The notes beneath the pieces are model-generated. The model was not told the origin of the DNA and made no database searches. It saw nothing but the letters and a program-made list of their open reading frames with translations. 64,000 nucleotides of DNA, taken from assembly GCF_001424125.1 (NCBI RefSeq), contig NZ_LMQI01000004.1:496001-560000 (forward strand), written 5' to 3'. This stretch comes from Cellulomonas sp. Leaf395. Its GTDB lineage: Bacteria > Actinomycetota > Actinomycetes > Actinomycetales > Cellulomonadaceae. This document shows positions 24,909 through 33,024 of this stretch, in pieces; the first letter of the stretch is position 1, and each line of letters starts with the position of its first letter. The translations under genes and the position numbers were made by a program.

Positions 24909-25711
24909 CAGAGACCGAGCACCGAGCGGATCGTGCGGACCACGCCGTTGGCGTTGTTGGAGGGGGCGACGAACCGCGCGTGCGCCCGGACGTCGGGGTG
25001 CGCGTTGTCCATCGCGAACGAGAAGGACGCGGCGTCGAGCATGCCGACGTCGTTGAAGTAGTCGCCGAACGCCATCGTGTGGTCGGCGGTGATCCCGAGG
25101 GTGTCCTGGACCGCGCGCAGGGCGTGCCCCTTGTCCGCGGTCGGGCTCATGACGTCCACCCAGTGCTCGCCCGACACCAGGGCGTCGAACTGCTGCAGCA
25201 GCGGGCCGGCGCCCGTGGCCGCCGACCCGAAGTCGTAGACGGCGACCTTGAGCACGTCGTCGTCGACCGCGAGCAGGTCGGCGACCACCTCGAGCTTCGC
25301 GTAGTACGGCACGGCCTGCTCGAGGAACGGGTCGTCGGACCGTTCGACGTAGGCGGAGCGCCTGCCGCACAGGACCGTGCCGAGGTCCAGGTGGGTCGCC
25401 GCGCGCACCGCCTCGACCGCCTCCCGGGCCGTCGCCGGGGACAGGCCGTCCACGCTGATCTCCTCGTCGTGCCGCACGACGTAGGCCCCGTTCTCCGCGA
25501 TGTAGACCAGCTCGTCGCGGCCCACCTGACGCCGCAGGGTCGCGTACTGCCGACCGCTCGCCGGGCACAGCAGGATCCCGCGGGTGGCCAGCTCGTCCAG
25601 CAGCGGCCAGAAGTCGTCGTGGATCTGCTTCTCGTCGTCCAGCAGCGAACCGTCCATGTCGACGGCGATGAGACGGATGTCGGGGACGGCGTCGAAGACG
25701 GGAGGTTCCAC
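24908..25711 (-). CDS. HAD-superfamily (Cof-type, class IIB) phosphatase
   Basis: 267 aa. Motif I is AVDMDGSLLDD with the two catalytic aspartates, motif II is CPASGRQ, and motif III/IV is DKGHALRAVQ then FGDYFNDVGML. This is the Cof/YbiV arrangement with a C2B cap, acting on phosphorylated metabolites in the cytosol. The start is GTG at 25711, 12 bases after the allC stop. Its job within a ureide operon is unclear. Confidence 0.88.
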   Translation of the reverse strand: MEPPVFDAVPDIRLIAVDMDGSLLDDEKQIHDDFWPLLDELATRGILLCPASGRQYATLRRQVGRDELVYIAENGAYVVRHDEEISVDGLSPATAREAVEAVRAATHLDLGTVLCGRRSAYVERSDDPFLEQAVPYYAKLEVVADLLAVDDDVLKVAVYDFGSAATGAGPLLQQFDALVSGEHWVDVMSPTADKGHALRAVQDTLGITADHTMAFGDYFNDVGMLDAASFSFAMDNAHPDVRAHARFVAPSNNANGVVRTIRSVLGL

Positions 25712-25723
25712 GGGTCGATCTTC

Positions 25724-26968
25724 TCAGGCGGTCTCGCGGGCCAGGTGCTCGACCGTGGCGACCAGCGCGGTGAGGCCGGTCTCCACGTCCGCCAGGCTGA
25801 CGTCCTCGTCCGGGTGGTGGCTGATGCCGTCGGGGTTGCGCAGGAACAGCATGCCGACGCCGGTGACCGCCCCGATCGCCATGGCATCGTGCCCGGCGCG
25901 ACTGAACAGCGCGGGGACGTGCCGGCGGCCCGTGTCCTCGATCCCGGCGCGCACGACGTCCTGCAGGAGGGCGTCGCACCTGACGGCCGGTGCCTCGTGG
26001 AGCTCGCGCGCGGACCAGGTCAGCCCGCGCCGGCCGGCGATCTCGTCGAGCTCGCGGGTGATGCCGCCCCAGACGCGGTCGCGGTCGTCGTCGTGCTCGC
26101 CGCGCAGGTCGACCGTCAGCCGCGCCTCGCCGGGCACCACGTTGACTGCACCCGGGAACGTCTCCAGGCGGCCGACCGTGCCGATGATGTGGTGCTCCGC
26201 GCGGCACAGCCGCTCGACCGCGAGCGCGACCTCGCTGGCGCCGAGCAGGGCGTCGTGCCGCTTCTCGTACCGGGCGCCGCCGGCGTGCCGGGCCTCGCCG
26301 TCGATCTGCACCGCGAACCGCCGCGCGCTCGCGATCGAGGTGACGACGCCCAGCGGCGCTCCGCCGTCGTCGAGCTCGGGGCCCTGCTCGATGTGCGCCT
26401 CGAGGTACCCGGCCAACGACTCCGGCGCGCGTGCGGCGGTGCCGATGCGGCCCGGGTCCAGGCCGAACTCGCTGAACGCCGTGTGCAGCGTGGTGCCGTG
26501 CTCGTCGGTCAGGTCCCACCACGCTTCGTCCCAACGACCGGCCATCGCGGACGACCCGAGCAGCGCGGTGCCGAACCGGGCACCCTCCTCGTCCCAGAAG
26601 GCGACGACGTCGAGCCCGAAGCGGAAAGAACCGACCTGGGGCCGCAGCGCGCGGACCACCTCGATCGCCATGAGCACGCCGAGGATCCCGTCGTACCGGC
26701 CGGCGTCACGCACGGTGTCCAGGTGCGACCCGAGCAGCAGCGACGGCGCCTCCGGGTCCCGCCCGGCCAGGTGCCCGCACTGGTTGCCGGCCGCGTCCTG
26801 CCACGTGTCCAGCCCGACCTCGCGCATCCAGCGCGCGGCGAGCCGGTTCACGCGGGCGTGCTCGGGGGAGAGGTAGACGCGCTCGATGCCGTCGGTCATC
26901 GAGGTGTACGCCGCGAGCTCGTCGCAGCGCGCCATGATGCGCCGGGCGGCGGTGTGGACGTCGAGCAT
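25724..26968 (-). CDS. allC: Allantoate amidohydrolase-type M20 metallohydrolase
   Basis: 414 aa. The binuclear metal site is visible: GSHLDTV (His82), YDGILG (Asp93), the DEEGARF glutamate pair, EAHIEQGP and a late SHHPDEDV. This is the AllC/N-carbamoyl-L-amino-acid hydrolase signature, with a dimerisation domain in the middle. In context it should convert allantoate to ureidoglycine, CO2 and NH3. The ATG at 26968 overlaps the pucG stop (TGATG). An N-carbamoyl amino-acid hydrolase remains the alternative, but the PucG partner favours AllC. Confidence 0.88.
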   Translation of the reverse strand: MLDVHTAARRIMARCDELAAYTSMTDGIERVYLSPEHARVNRLAARWMREVGLDTWQDAAGNQCGHLAGRDPEAPSLLLGSHLDTVRDAGRYDGILGVLMAIEVVRALRPQVGSFRFGLDVVAFWDEEGARFGTALLGSSAMAGRWDEAWWDLTDEHGTTLHTAFSEFGLDPGRIGTAARAPESLAGYLEAHIEQGPELDDGGAPLGVVTSIASARRFAVQIDGEARHAGGARYEKRHDALLGASEVALAVERLCRAEHHIIGTVGRLETFPGAVNVVPGEARLTVDLRGEHDDDRDRVWGGITRELDEIAGRRGLTWSARELHEAPAVRCDALLQDVVRAGIEDTGRRHVPALFSRAGHDAMAIGAVTGVGMLFLRNPDGISHHPDEDVSLADVETGLTALVATVEHLARETA

Positions 26969-28185
26969 CAGGCCGCTGACCAGGCCGGGTAGGCCGCGTC
27001 GACGCCGCCGCCGTGCGGCACCCGGGCACCCGCGCGGCGCAGCACCTGCTCCAGCGCGGCGAGCGTGGTGAGCACGGTGTCGAGGCGCGCGTTGGCGCCC
27101 ATCGTGCCGATCCGCCACACCCGACCGTGCAGCGGGCCGAACGACGTGCCGATCTCGATGCCGAAGTCCTGGAGCATCGCCCCGCGCACCGCGTCGCCGT
27201 CCACGCCATCCGGGATCTCGACCGCGACGACGTTGTTCATCTTGTGCGCCACGTCGCCGAACACCCCCAACCCCAGACCACGGACGCCCGCGAGCATCGC
27301 GCGACCGGCCCGCTCGTGCCGGTCGATCACGTCCTGCCGGCCCTCCTCGACGATGATCCGGGCGCACTCCCGCGCCGCGTAGAGCATGCTCGTCGCCTCG
27401 GTGTGGTGGTTGAGCCGCCGCGGTCCCCAGTAGTCGAGGATCATGCCGAGGTCGAAGTAGTTGGAGTGCACGGGCTCCCCGGTGTCCTCGTCGGACTCCT
27501 CCCGGATCCCGGCCTCGATCCGGCGACGTCCGCGGATCACGTCGACCGCCCGCTCGGACAGGCTGATCGGCGCGCTCCCCGACGGACCCGACAGGCACTT
27601 CTGCAGACCGGCCGTGGCGGCGTCGAGGCCCCACGTGTCCATCTCGAACGGGTTTCCACCCAGGGACGCCGTCGCGTCCGTGTAGAACAGCACGCCGTGC
27701 TTCTGGCAGACCGCACCGAGCTCGTCGAGCGGCTGGAGCATCGTCGTCGACGTGTCGCCCTGCACCATCGCGAGCAGGTGCGGGCGCACCCGCACGATCG
27801 CCTCCTCGACGACCGATGTCGGGAACACCTGCCCCCACGGCACCTCGATCGTGTGCACCTCGGCCTGCGCGCGCATGGCGATCTCCGCCAGCAGGTGCCC
27901 GAACCGCCCGAACACCGGGACCAGGACGCGCTCGCCGGGACGGACGAGGGACACCAGGGCCGCCTCGATCCCGGCTCTCGACGTGCCGTCGACCAGCACG
28001 GTCGCCTCGTTGCGCGTCGCGAAGATCTCGCGGTACAGCGCCATCGTCTCGTTCATGTACCCCGTCATCACCGGGTCGTATTGCCCGACCAGCGGTGTGG
28101 ACAGGGCGCGCAGCACGCGCGGGTCGGCATTGACCGGCCCGGGGCCCATGAGCAGGCGGGCGGGCGGGTTGACCGGGCGGGTCAT
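26968..28185 (-). CDS. pucG: (S)-ureidoglycine--glyoxylate aminotransferase
   Basis: 405 aa class V aminotransferase of the AGXT/PucG group. MGPGPVNADPRVL opens the fold, VDGTSRAGIEAAL forms the phosphate-binding loop, FYTDATASLGGNPF carries the cofactor Asp, and GLQKCLSGPSG has the Schiff-base Lys. PucG moves the amino group of ureidoglycine to glyoxylate, giving oxalurate and glycine. It is coupled to allC downstream (TGATG) and to the amidase upstream (ATGA). Confidence 0.9.
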   Translation of the reverse strand: MTRPVNPPARLLMGPGPVNADPRVLRALSTPLVGQYDPVMTGYMNETMALYREIFATRNEATVLVDGTSRAGIEAALVSLVRPGERVLVPVFGRFGHLLAEIAMRAQAEVHTIEVPWGQVFPTSVVEEAIVRVRPHLLAMVQGDTSTTMLQPLDELGAVCQKHGVLFYTDATASLGGNPFEMDTWGLDAATAGLQKCLSGPSGSAPISLSERAVDVIRGRRRIEAGIREESDEDTGEPVHSNYFDLGMILDYWGPRRLNHHTEATSMLYAARECARIIVEEGRQDVIDRHERAGRAMLAGVRGLGLGVFGDVAHKMNNVVAVEIPDGVDGDAVRGAMLQDFGIEIGTSFGPLHGRVWRIGTMGANARLDTVLTTLAALEQVLRRAGARVPHGGGVDAAYPAWSAA

Positions 28186-29690
28186 GAGGGTCCTCCGAGG
28201 GAGCGGGCGTGGCGGACGAGGGAGAGGTCGGAGCCGCGGGGACCGACGATGCAGACGCCGACGGGTGCCGGTCCGAGCGCCGACGGGTAGGTCAGCGCGG
28301 GGAAGGTCAGCGCGGGCAGCCCGCCGATGCCGGCCAGCGCGGTCATCCGCAGGGTGGCGGCCCGGACGCGGTCGAGCTCGTCCGCGCTCGCGGTCCGGGA
28401 GGGTGCCGGCCCGGGCGTCGTCGGCATCACCAGGACGGCGTCGTCCACGACGGCGCGGATCGCGGTCGCCAGCCGTTCGACGTCCGCGCGGGCGGCGGCC
28501 TCCTGGTCGGCGGTCACCTCGCTCGCGATCGCGAACCGCTCACGCACGCCGGGTCCGACGGCGTCGGGGTGCGCGGTGAGCCAGGTGCCGTGCGCCCGCC
28601 ACGCCTCCGCGGCCTGCACGACGCGGAACGCCTCGAACCACTCGTCGAGCGGGCCGACCTCGACCTCCTCGATGCCCCCACCCGACCAGGCCTCGAACGC
28701 CTCGCGCGTCGCTGGCTCGACCAGCTGCAGGACCTCGACGGGCACGAGCCGGCGCGGCGGGAGCGGTGGGGCGTCATCCTCGAGGCACCACGTGGCGACC
28801 GCGTCGAGCGTCGCGCCGTCGCGGGCGAGCCAGCCGACGGTGTCGAACGACGGTGCCAACGGCACCATGCCCTGCCTCGGCACGAGACCGTGCGTCGTCC
28901 GCAGGCCCCACAAGCCCTGGTACGACGCCGGCACGCGGACCGACCCGGCGGTGTCGCTGGCGAGGCCCACGTCCGCCTGGCCGGTCGCGACCGCGGTCGC
29001 CGGTCCGCTCGACGAGCCGCCCGGGAGCGCCCCCGGGACGGCGCCGTTGGCCGGGGTGCCGTAGTGCGGGTTCGCGCCCGCGATCGAGTAGGCGAACTCG
29101 TCGGTGCGGGCCAGGCCGCGCACCGAGGCACCGGCCTTGAGCAGGTCCAGGACCGCGGGCGCGTGCTGGCGCTCGCGGGCCGCGTCGCGCAGCCAGGTCG
29201 GGTTGCCGGCGCCGACCCGGTACCCGCGGACGGCGAACACGTCCTTGACCGCGACGCGCAGTCCCAGCAGGGGACCGTCGAACGCGCCCTGGTAGAGCGG
29301 GTCGCCGACCGTGCGCCACACGGACCGGTCGAAGCTGGGCGTGCGGCCGGTGACGTGGGCGGCGGTGATGCGCCAGCGGCCTTCCGCCAGCTGCCACACC
29401 TGCGTCTGCAGCCCGATGCCCCCGCCCTCGTACCGGGAGGTCGCGACGATCAGCCAGCAGTCGTCGGCCAGGCGGCGGGTCTCGATCCGGTCCAGCACCC
29501 GGGGGGTGATCCCGCCGCGGGTGCTGCGGAACGCGCTGATGGCGTCGTGCCCGACGAGCAGGCCGTTGCTGTCGCCGCGGAGGGTGTCAGGACCGGGGGC
29601 GAAGAGGTCGTCCAGAACGGCCACGTCGTCGTCGGCGAGCGCGCGCTCGTAGGCGTCGAACGCCTCCTGCAGGTCCGTCGGGATCGTCAT
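28182..29690 (-). CDS. AtzH-like domain fused to an amidase-signature hydrolase
   Basis: 502 aa. Residues about 5-125 form a SnoaL/AtzH-like alpha+beta barrel (LQEAFDAYERALADDD, LLVGHDAISAFRSTRGG). Residues about 130-500 form an amidase-signature enzyme with Lys149 (AVKDVF), the cis-Ser in GGSSSGPAT (226-228) and the nucleophile Ser250 in DTAGSVRVPA. In cyanuric-acid degraders AtzH and the amidase AtzE are separate subunits acting on carboxybiuret. Here, beside pucG, oxalurate or allophanate is a likelier substrate (inference). The ATG at 29690 overlaps the formamidase stop. Confidence 0.88.
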   Translation of the reverse strand: MTIPTDLQEAFDAYERALADDDVAVLDDLFAPGPDTLRGDSNGLLVGHDAISAFRSTRGGITPRVLDRIETRRLADDCWLIVATSRYEGGGIGLQTQVWQLAEGRWRITAAHVTGRTPSFDRSVWRTVGDPLYQGAFDGPLLGLRVAVKDVFAVRGYRVGAGNPTWLRDAARERQHAPAVLDLLKAGASVRGLARTDEFAYSIAGANPHYGTPANGAVPGALPGGSSSGPATAVATGQADVGLASDTAGSVRVPASYQGLWGLRTTHGLVPRQGMVPLAPSFDTVGWLARDGATLDAVATWCLEDDAPPLPPRRLVPVEVLQLVEPATREAFEAWSGGGIEEVEVGPLDEWFEAFRVVQAAEAWRAHGTWLTAHPDAVGPGVRERFAIASEVTADQEAAARADVERLATAIRAVVDDAVLVMPTTPGPAPSRTASADELDRVRAATLRMTALAGIGGLPALTFPALTYPSALGPAPVGVCIVGPRGSDLSLVRHARSLGGPS

Positions 29691-30763
29691 TGGGCCACCA
29701 CCTTGTCGAGGTCCGCCACCCGGATCCGGGCGTGCGCGCCGCAGACCTGGTCGACCACCTGCGAGATGTCGATGTCGGTGGCCGCGGACAGGTACGCGTA
29801 CGCGAGGTGCTCGTCGAGACCCCACCGCGCCTGCAGCAGCGCGAGCGCCGCCCGGACGCACTTGCGGACGGCCTCGCCGAGGTCCTTGTCGAGGCCGGTC
29901 GGCACCAGGTACTCCGACGTCTCGACGAGCGGGCCCTCGAACGGACCGAACCGCGCGAGCGCCTCGACGGCCGGGACCACGTCGAACCGGAGCGTGACCC
30001 GCAGGGACGCCTCCAGCGCGGTCAGCGCCACCTCGCCGTCGCCCTGCGCGAAGTGCGGGTCGCCCACGTACGCCAGCCCGCCTGGCACCTGCACCGGCAG
30101 GTAGAGCGTGCTGCCCACCTGCAGGAGGTTGATGTCGATGTTCCCGCCGTGCGCACCCGGCGGCACGGAGTGCGGGCGCTCGTCGCCGGCCACCGCAACG
30201 CCCATGATCCCGAGGAAGGGCGCGAGCGGGAACTCGATCAGGCGCTCGCCGCCCTCGACGGCCGGCAGGCAGCCTGTGGTGCCGTCCTTGACTGTGGCGA
30301 ACACGCTCACGTTCTCCGGACCGCGCGGCAGCTCGCCCGGCAGCGCGCCGCGCCCGTGCCGATTGGAGATCACCCCGTACTGCACTCGCGGGGTGGTCTC
30401 CAGGACGGTGATGGCGAGCAGGTCGCCGGGCACCGCGCCCGCGACGTGGATCGGCCCGGTCACCACGTGCGGCCCGTCGGCGGGGTCGCGCGTCAGGGTG
30501 CCGACGATCTCGACCGCGTCGGTGAGCACGTCGCCCGGCTCGACGCCGTGGCCCGTGAAGTACGCCAGCGGGTCGCTGCCCTGGTCGTCGAGCAGGCCCT
30601 CGTGGCTGACCGTGTCGATGGTGACCTCGGTGCCCGGCTCGATGCGCAGCACGGGGGTGTCGGTCTCGCACGGGAGGCGGCCCCACAGGACGGTCTGCGG
30701 GGTCGAGGGCAGGTAGGCGGCGGCACGGATCCGGCCCGTGCCGGGCTGCAGCGTTGCACTCAT
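29687..30763 (-). CDS. Acetamidase/formamidase (FmdA/AmdA) family protein
   Basis: 358 aa. It has the FmdA_AmdA signature segments: VTIDTVSHEGLLDD, HVVTGPIHVAGAVPGDLLAI, HGGNIDINLLQVGSTLYLPV and GDPHFAQGDGEV, which contribute the metal-coordinating residues. The enzymes hydrolyse short amides to ammonia. It is the first gene of the minus-strand ureide run. Only 29 bases separate its ATG from that of the divergent DUF1275 gene. A product-clearing role (formamide, oxamate or similar) in ureide breakdown is inference. Confidence 0.9.
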   Translation of the reverse strand: MSATLQPGTGRIRAAAYLPSTPQTVLWGRLPCETDTPVLRIEPGTEVTIDTVSHEGLLDDQGSDPLAYFTGHGVEPGDVLTDAVEIVGTLTRDPADGPHVVTGPIHVAGAVPGDLLAITVLETTPRVQYGVISNRHGRGALPGELPRGPENVSVFATVKDGTTGCLPAVEGGERLIEFPLAPFLGIMGVAVAGDERPHSVPPGAHGGNIDINLLQVGSTLYLPVQVPGGLAYVGDPHFAQGDGEVALTALEASLRVTLRFDVVPAVEALARFGPFEGPLVETSEYLVPTGLDKDLGEAVRKCVRAALALLQARWGLDEHLAYAYLSAATDIDISQVVDQVCGAHARIRVADLDKVVAQ

Positions 30764-30792
30764 CGGTCCCGCACCCCCACGATGACGCCGTG

Positions 30793-31473
30793 ATGAAGAC
30801 CTGGGACGACGCGCGCCGACACCTGGTGCTCATGCTGGCACTGACGTTCACGACAGGCATCGTCGACGCCGTCGGCTACCTCGGCCTGGACCGGGTGTTC
30901 ACCGCGAACATGACCGGCAACGTGGTCATCCTCGGCATGGCGCTCGCGGGTGCCGACGACCTGCCGGTGGCGGGTCCGGCCCTCGCGCTGGTCGGCTTCC
31001 TGGCCGGTGCGGCGCTCGGTGGACGGGTGCTGCGCACCGCACCGGCAGGCTGGTCGCACCGCACGAGCGGCACGTTCGCGGCCACCGGGGTGCTCGCCGT
31101 GGGGCTCGGCGTGGGCGCGTTCGTCGCACCCCCGGTCGAGGGCACGGTCTGGGCGCTCGTCGTCACGACCCTCCTCGCCGTCGCGATGGGGCTGCAGGCG
31201 GCGAGCGCGCGCCGGCTCGCGGTCAAGGACGTCACCACGGTGGTCGTGACGTCGACGCTCACCGGCCTGGCGGCCGACTCGCGGCTCGCCGGCGGGACCG
31301 GCGACGGCTGGGCTCGCCGGTCGCTCGCGGTGGCGCTGATCCTGGTCGGCGCCGCGGTGGGCGCGCTGCTGCTGAACATCGGCGGGGAGCGCGGGGTGGG
31401 CGTCGGGATGCTGTTCGCGGGGGTGCTCGCGCTGGTGGCGGCGATCGTCGGGCACGCGCACCGCGAGGCCTGA
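30793..31473 (+). CDS. DUF1275 (YoaK-like) membrane protein
   Basis: 226 aa with six predicted membrane helices. The DUF1275 motifs are LALTFTTGIVDAVGYLGLDRVFTANMTGN near the start and VKDVTTVVVTSTLTGLAAD around residue 145. Its function is unknown. Lying between allB and the formamidase operon, it could serve in uptake or efflux of a ureide-pathway compound, but no evidence shows this. ATG at 30793 directly follows an in-frame GTG. It converges on allB with 4 bases between stops. Confidence 0.88.
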   Translation: MKTWDDARRHLVLMLALTFTTGIVDAVGYLGLDRVFTANMTGNVVILGMALAGADDLPVAGPALALVGFLAGAALGGRVLRTAPAGWSHRTSGTFAATGVLAVGLGVGAFVAPPVEGTVWALVVTTLLAVAMGLQAASARRLAVKDVTTVVVTSTLTGLAADSRLAGGTGDGWARRSLAVALILVGAAVGALLLNIGGERGVGVGMLFAGVLALVAAIVGHAHREA

Positions 31474-31477
31474 TCGC

Positions 31478-32797
31478 TCACGCACGAGCGCGCCCCCGTC
31501 CCGGAGCGGTGACAGCTCCGCTCCGCACGATGGTCTCCCCGTGCAGCCACACGGTCCGCACGGTGCCGGTCAGCGTGGCCCCGTCGTAGGGCGAGACCGC
31601 GTTCCGGTGCTCCAGCGCGTGCACGTCGACCACGCGCTGCTCGTCGGGCGCGAACGCCACGAGGTGCGCGGGGGCTCCGACCGCGAGCCTTCCCGCGTCC
31701 AGTCCGGCGACGCGAGCGGGTCCCGTGGTGAGCAGCGGCAGCAGGACGTCCAGATCGATCCCGCGACGCCGCGCCTCCGTCCACACCACCGACAGCCCCA
31801 GCTGCAGGCCCGCGATCCCGCCCCACGACAACCCGAAGTCGGCGTTCTTCAGGTCGGCCGTCGACGGCGAGTGGTCGGACACGATCGCGTCGATCGTCGC
31901 GTCGAGCACGGCCGCCCAGAGGAGGTCCTGGTTGCCGGCGTCGCGGATGGGCGGGCAGCACTTGAACTGCGTCGCGGCCGACGGCACGTCCTCCGCGCGC
32001 AGCGCCAGGTAGTGCGGGCACGTCTCGACGGTCAGCGGCAGCCCCTCGGCCTTCGCGGAGCGGACCAGGTCGAGCGAGCCGGCGTCGGACAGGTGCAGGA
32101 CGTGCGCGCGGGCCCCCGTCCGGCGCACCGCGTCGATCACCCGGCCGATCGCGTGACGCTCGCTCACGGCCGGGCGGCTGGCCAGGAAGTCGGCGTACCG
32201 CTCGCCCAGGGCGCCGTCGCCGCGCAGGTCGGCCGGGTCCTCCGCGTGCACGACCAGCACGCTGCCGAGCGCGGCGACCTCCGTCAGCGCCGCCTCGAGC
32301 TGCCCCGGGTCGAGGTGCCCGAACTCGTCGACCCCCGACGGGGTCAGGAACGCCTTGAAGCCGCGGACGCCCGCCGCGTGCAGCGGCCCGAGCGACCCCA
32401 GGTTCTCCGGCACGGCCCCGCCCCAGAACGCGACGTCGACGCTCAGCTTGCCGGCCGCCGCGGCCCGCTTGGTGGCCAGCGCCTCGACGGTCGTGGTGGG
32501 CGGGATCGAGTTCAGCGGCATGTCGACGAGCGTCGTGACCCCACCGGCCGCCGCGGCGCGGGTCGCCGACGCGAAGCCCTCCCACGCGGTGCGGCCCGGC
32601 TCGTTGACGTGCACGTGGCTGTCGACGAGGCCGGGCAGCAGCACCTCGTCGTCGGCGAGGTCGACCACCGTGACCCCGGCCGGGACCGGTCCGTCGAGCG
32701 CGGTGATGCGCCCGTCCGTCACCGCGACCTGCGCGGCTCGCCACGTGCCGTCCACCCAGGCGCGCCGCGCGCGGACGACGAGGTCAGGCTCGGTCAT
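31478..32797 (-). CDS. allB: Allantoinase
   Basis: 439 aa amidohydrolase that opens allantoin to allantoate. The binuclear site is intact: HVH in VDSHVHVNEPGRTAWEGF, the carbamylated Lys in VRGFKAFLTPSG, His in LVVHAED and HVLHLSD, and Asp in IVSDHSPS. NEPGR and VETCPHYLAL favour allantoinase over dihydropyrimidinase. ATG at 32797 is chosen; the longer frame to 33004 crosses into the clpC promoter. It is transcribed separately from the pucG/allC run, with the DUF1275 gene in between. Confidence 0.92.
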   Translation of the reverse strand: MTEPDLVVRARRAWVDGTWRAAQVAVTDGRITALDGPVPAGVTVVDLADDEVLLPGLVDSHVHVNEPGRTAWEGFASATRAAAAGGVTTLVDMPLNSIPPTTTVEALATKRAAAAGKLSVDVAFWGGAVPENLGSLGPLHAAGVRGFKAFLTPSGVDEFGHLDPGQLEAALTEVAALGSVLVVHAEDPADLRGDGALGERYADFLASRPAVSERHAIGRVIDAVRRTGARAHVLHLSDAGSLDLVRSAKAEGLPLTVETCPHYLALRAEDVPSAATQFKCCPPIRDAGNQDLLWAAVLDATIDAIVSDHSPSTADLKNADFGLSWGGIAGLQLGLSVVWTEARRRGIDLDVLLPLLTTGPARVAGLDAGRLAVGAPAHLVAFAPDEQRVVDVHALEHRNAVSPYDGATLTGTVRTVWLHGETIVRSGAVTAPGRGRARA

Positions 32798-32901
32798 GGC
32801 GGCTCCTGTGGTCGTCGGCTGCGTCAGGCTACGGCCAGCCGCCCCGCCGCGTCCGGACCTCGGACCCGGCGGTCCAGAACCTCGGCACCGGCAGGACACC
32901 G

Positions 32902-32918
32902 TCACGCCTGCGGCGAAC
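32902..32918 (+). promoter_or_regulatory. ClgR-box-like site upstream of clpC
   Basis: TCACGCCTGCGGCGAAC fits the actinobacterial ClgR consensus (CGC-Y-N-A-N-R-GCG flanked by A/T) at all but one fixed position. It lies just upstream of TTGAGG (32927-32932) and a TAGCAT box (32947-32952). ClgR activates clp genes in corynebacteria, bifidobacteria and mycobacteria. The -35/-10 spacing seen here is short, so the exact promoter elements are uncertain. Confidence 0.5.
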
Positions 32919-33024
32919 ACGGGCAGTTGAGGTACCACCCCGCCGTTAGCATCGAACAACGCCGCCCCGTCGACCCCAGGTGCGCCAGCCAGGGGAGCCG
33001 GCACGCAGCTCGTGAGGAGTGCAC

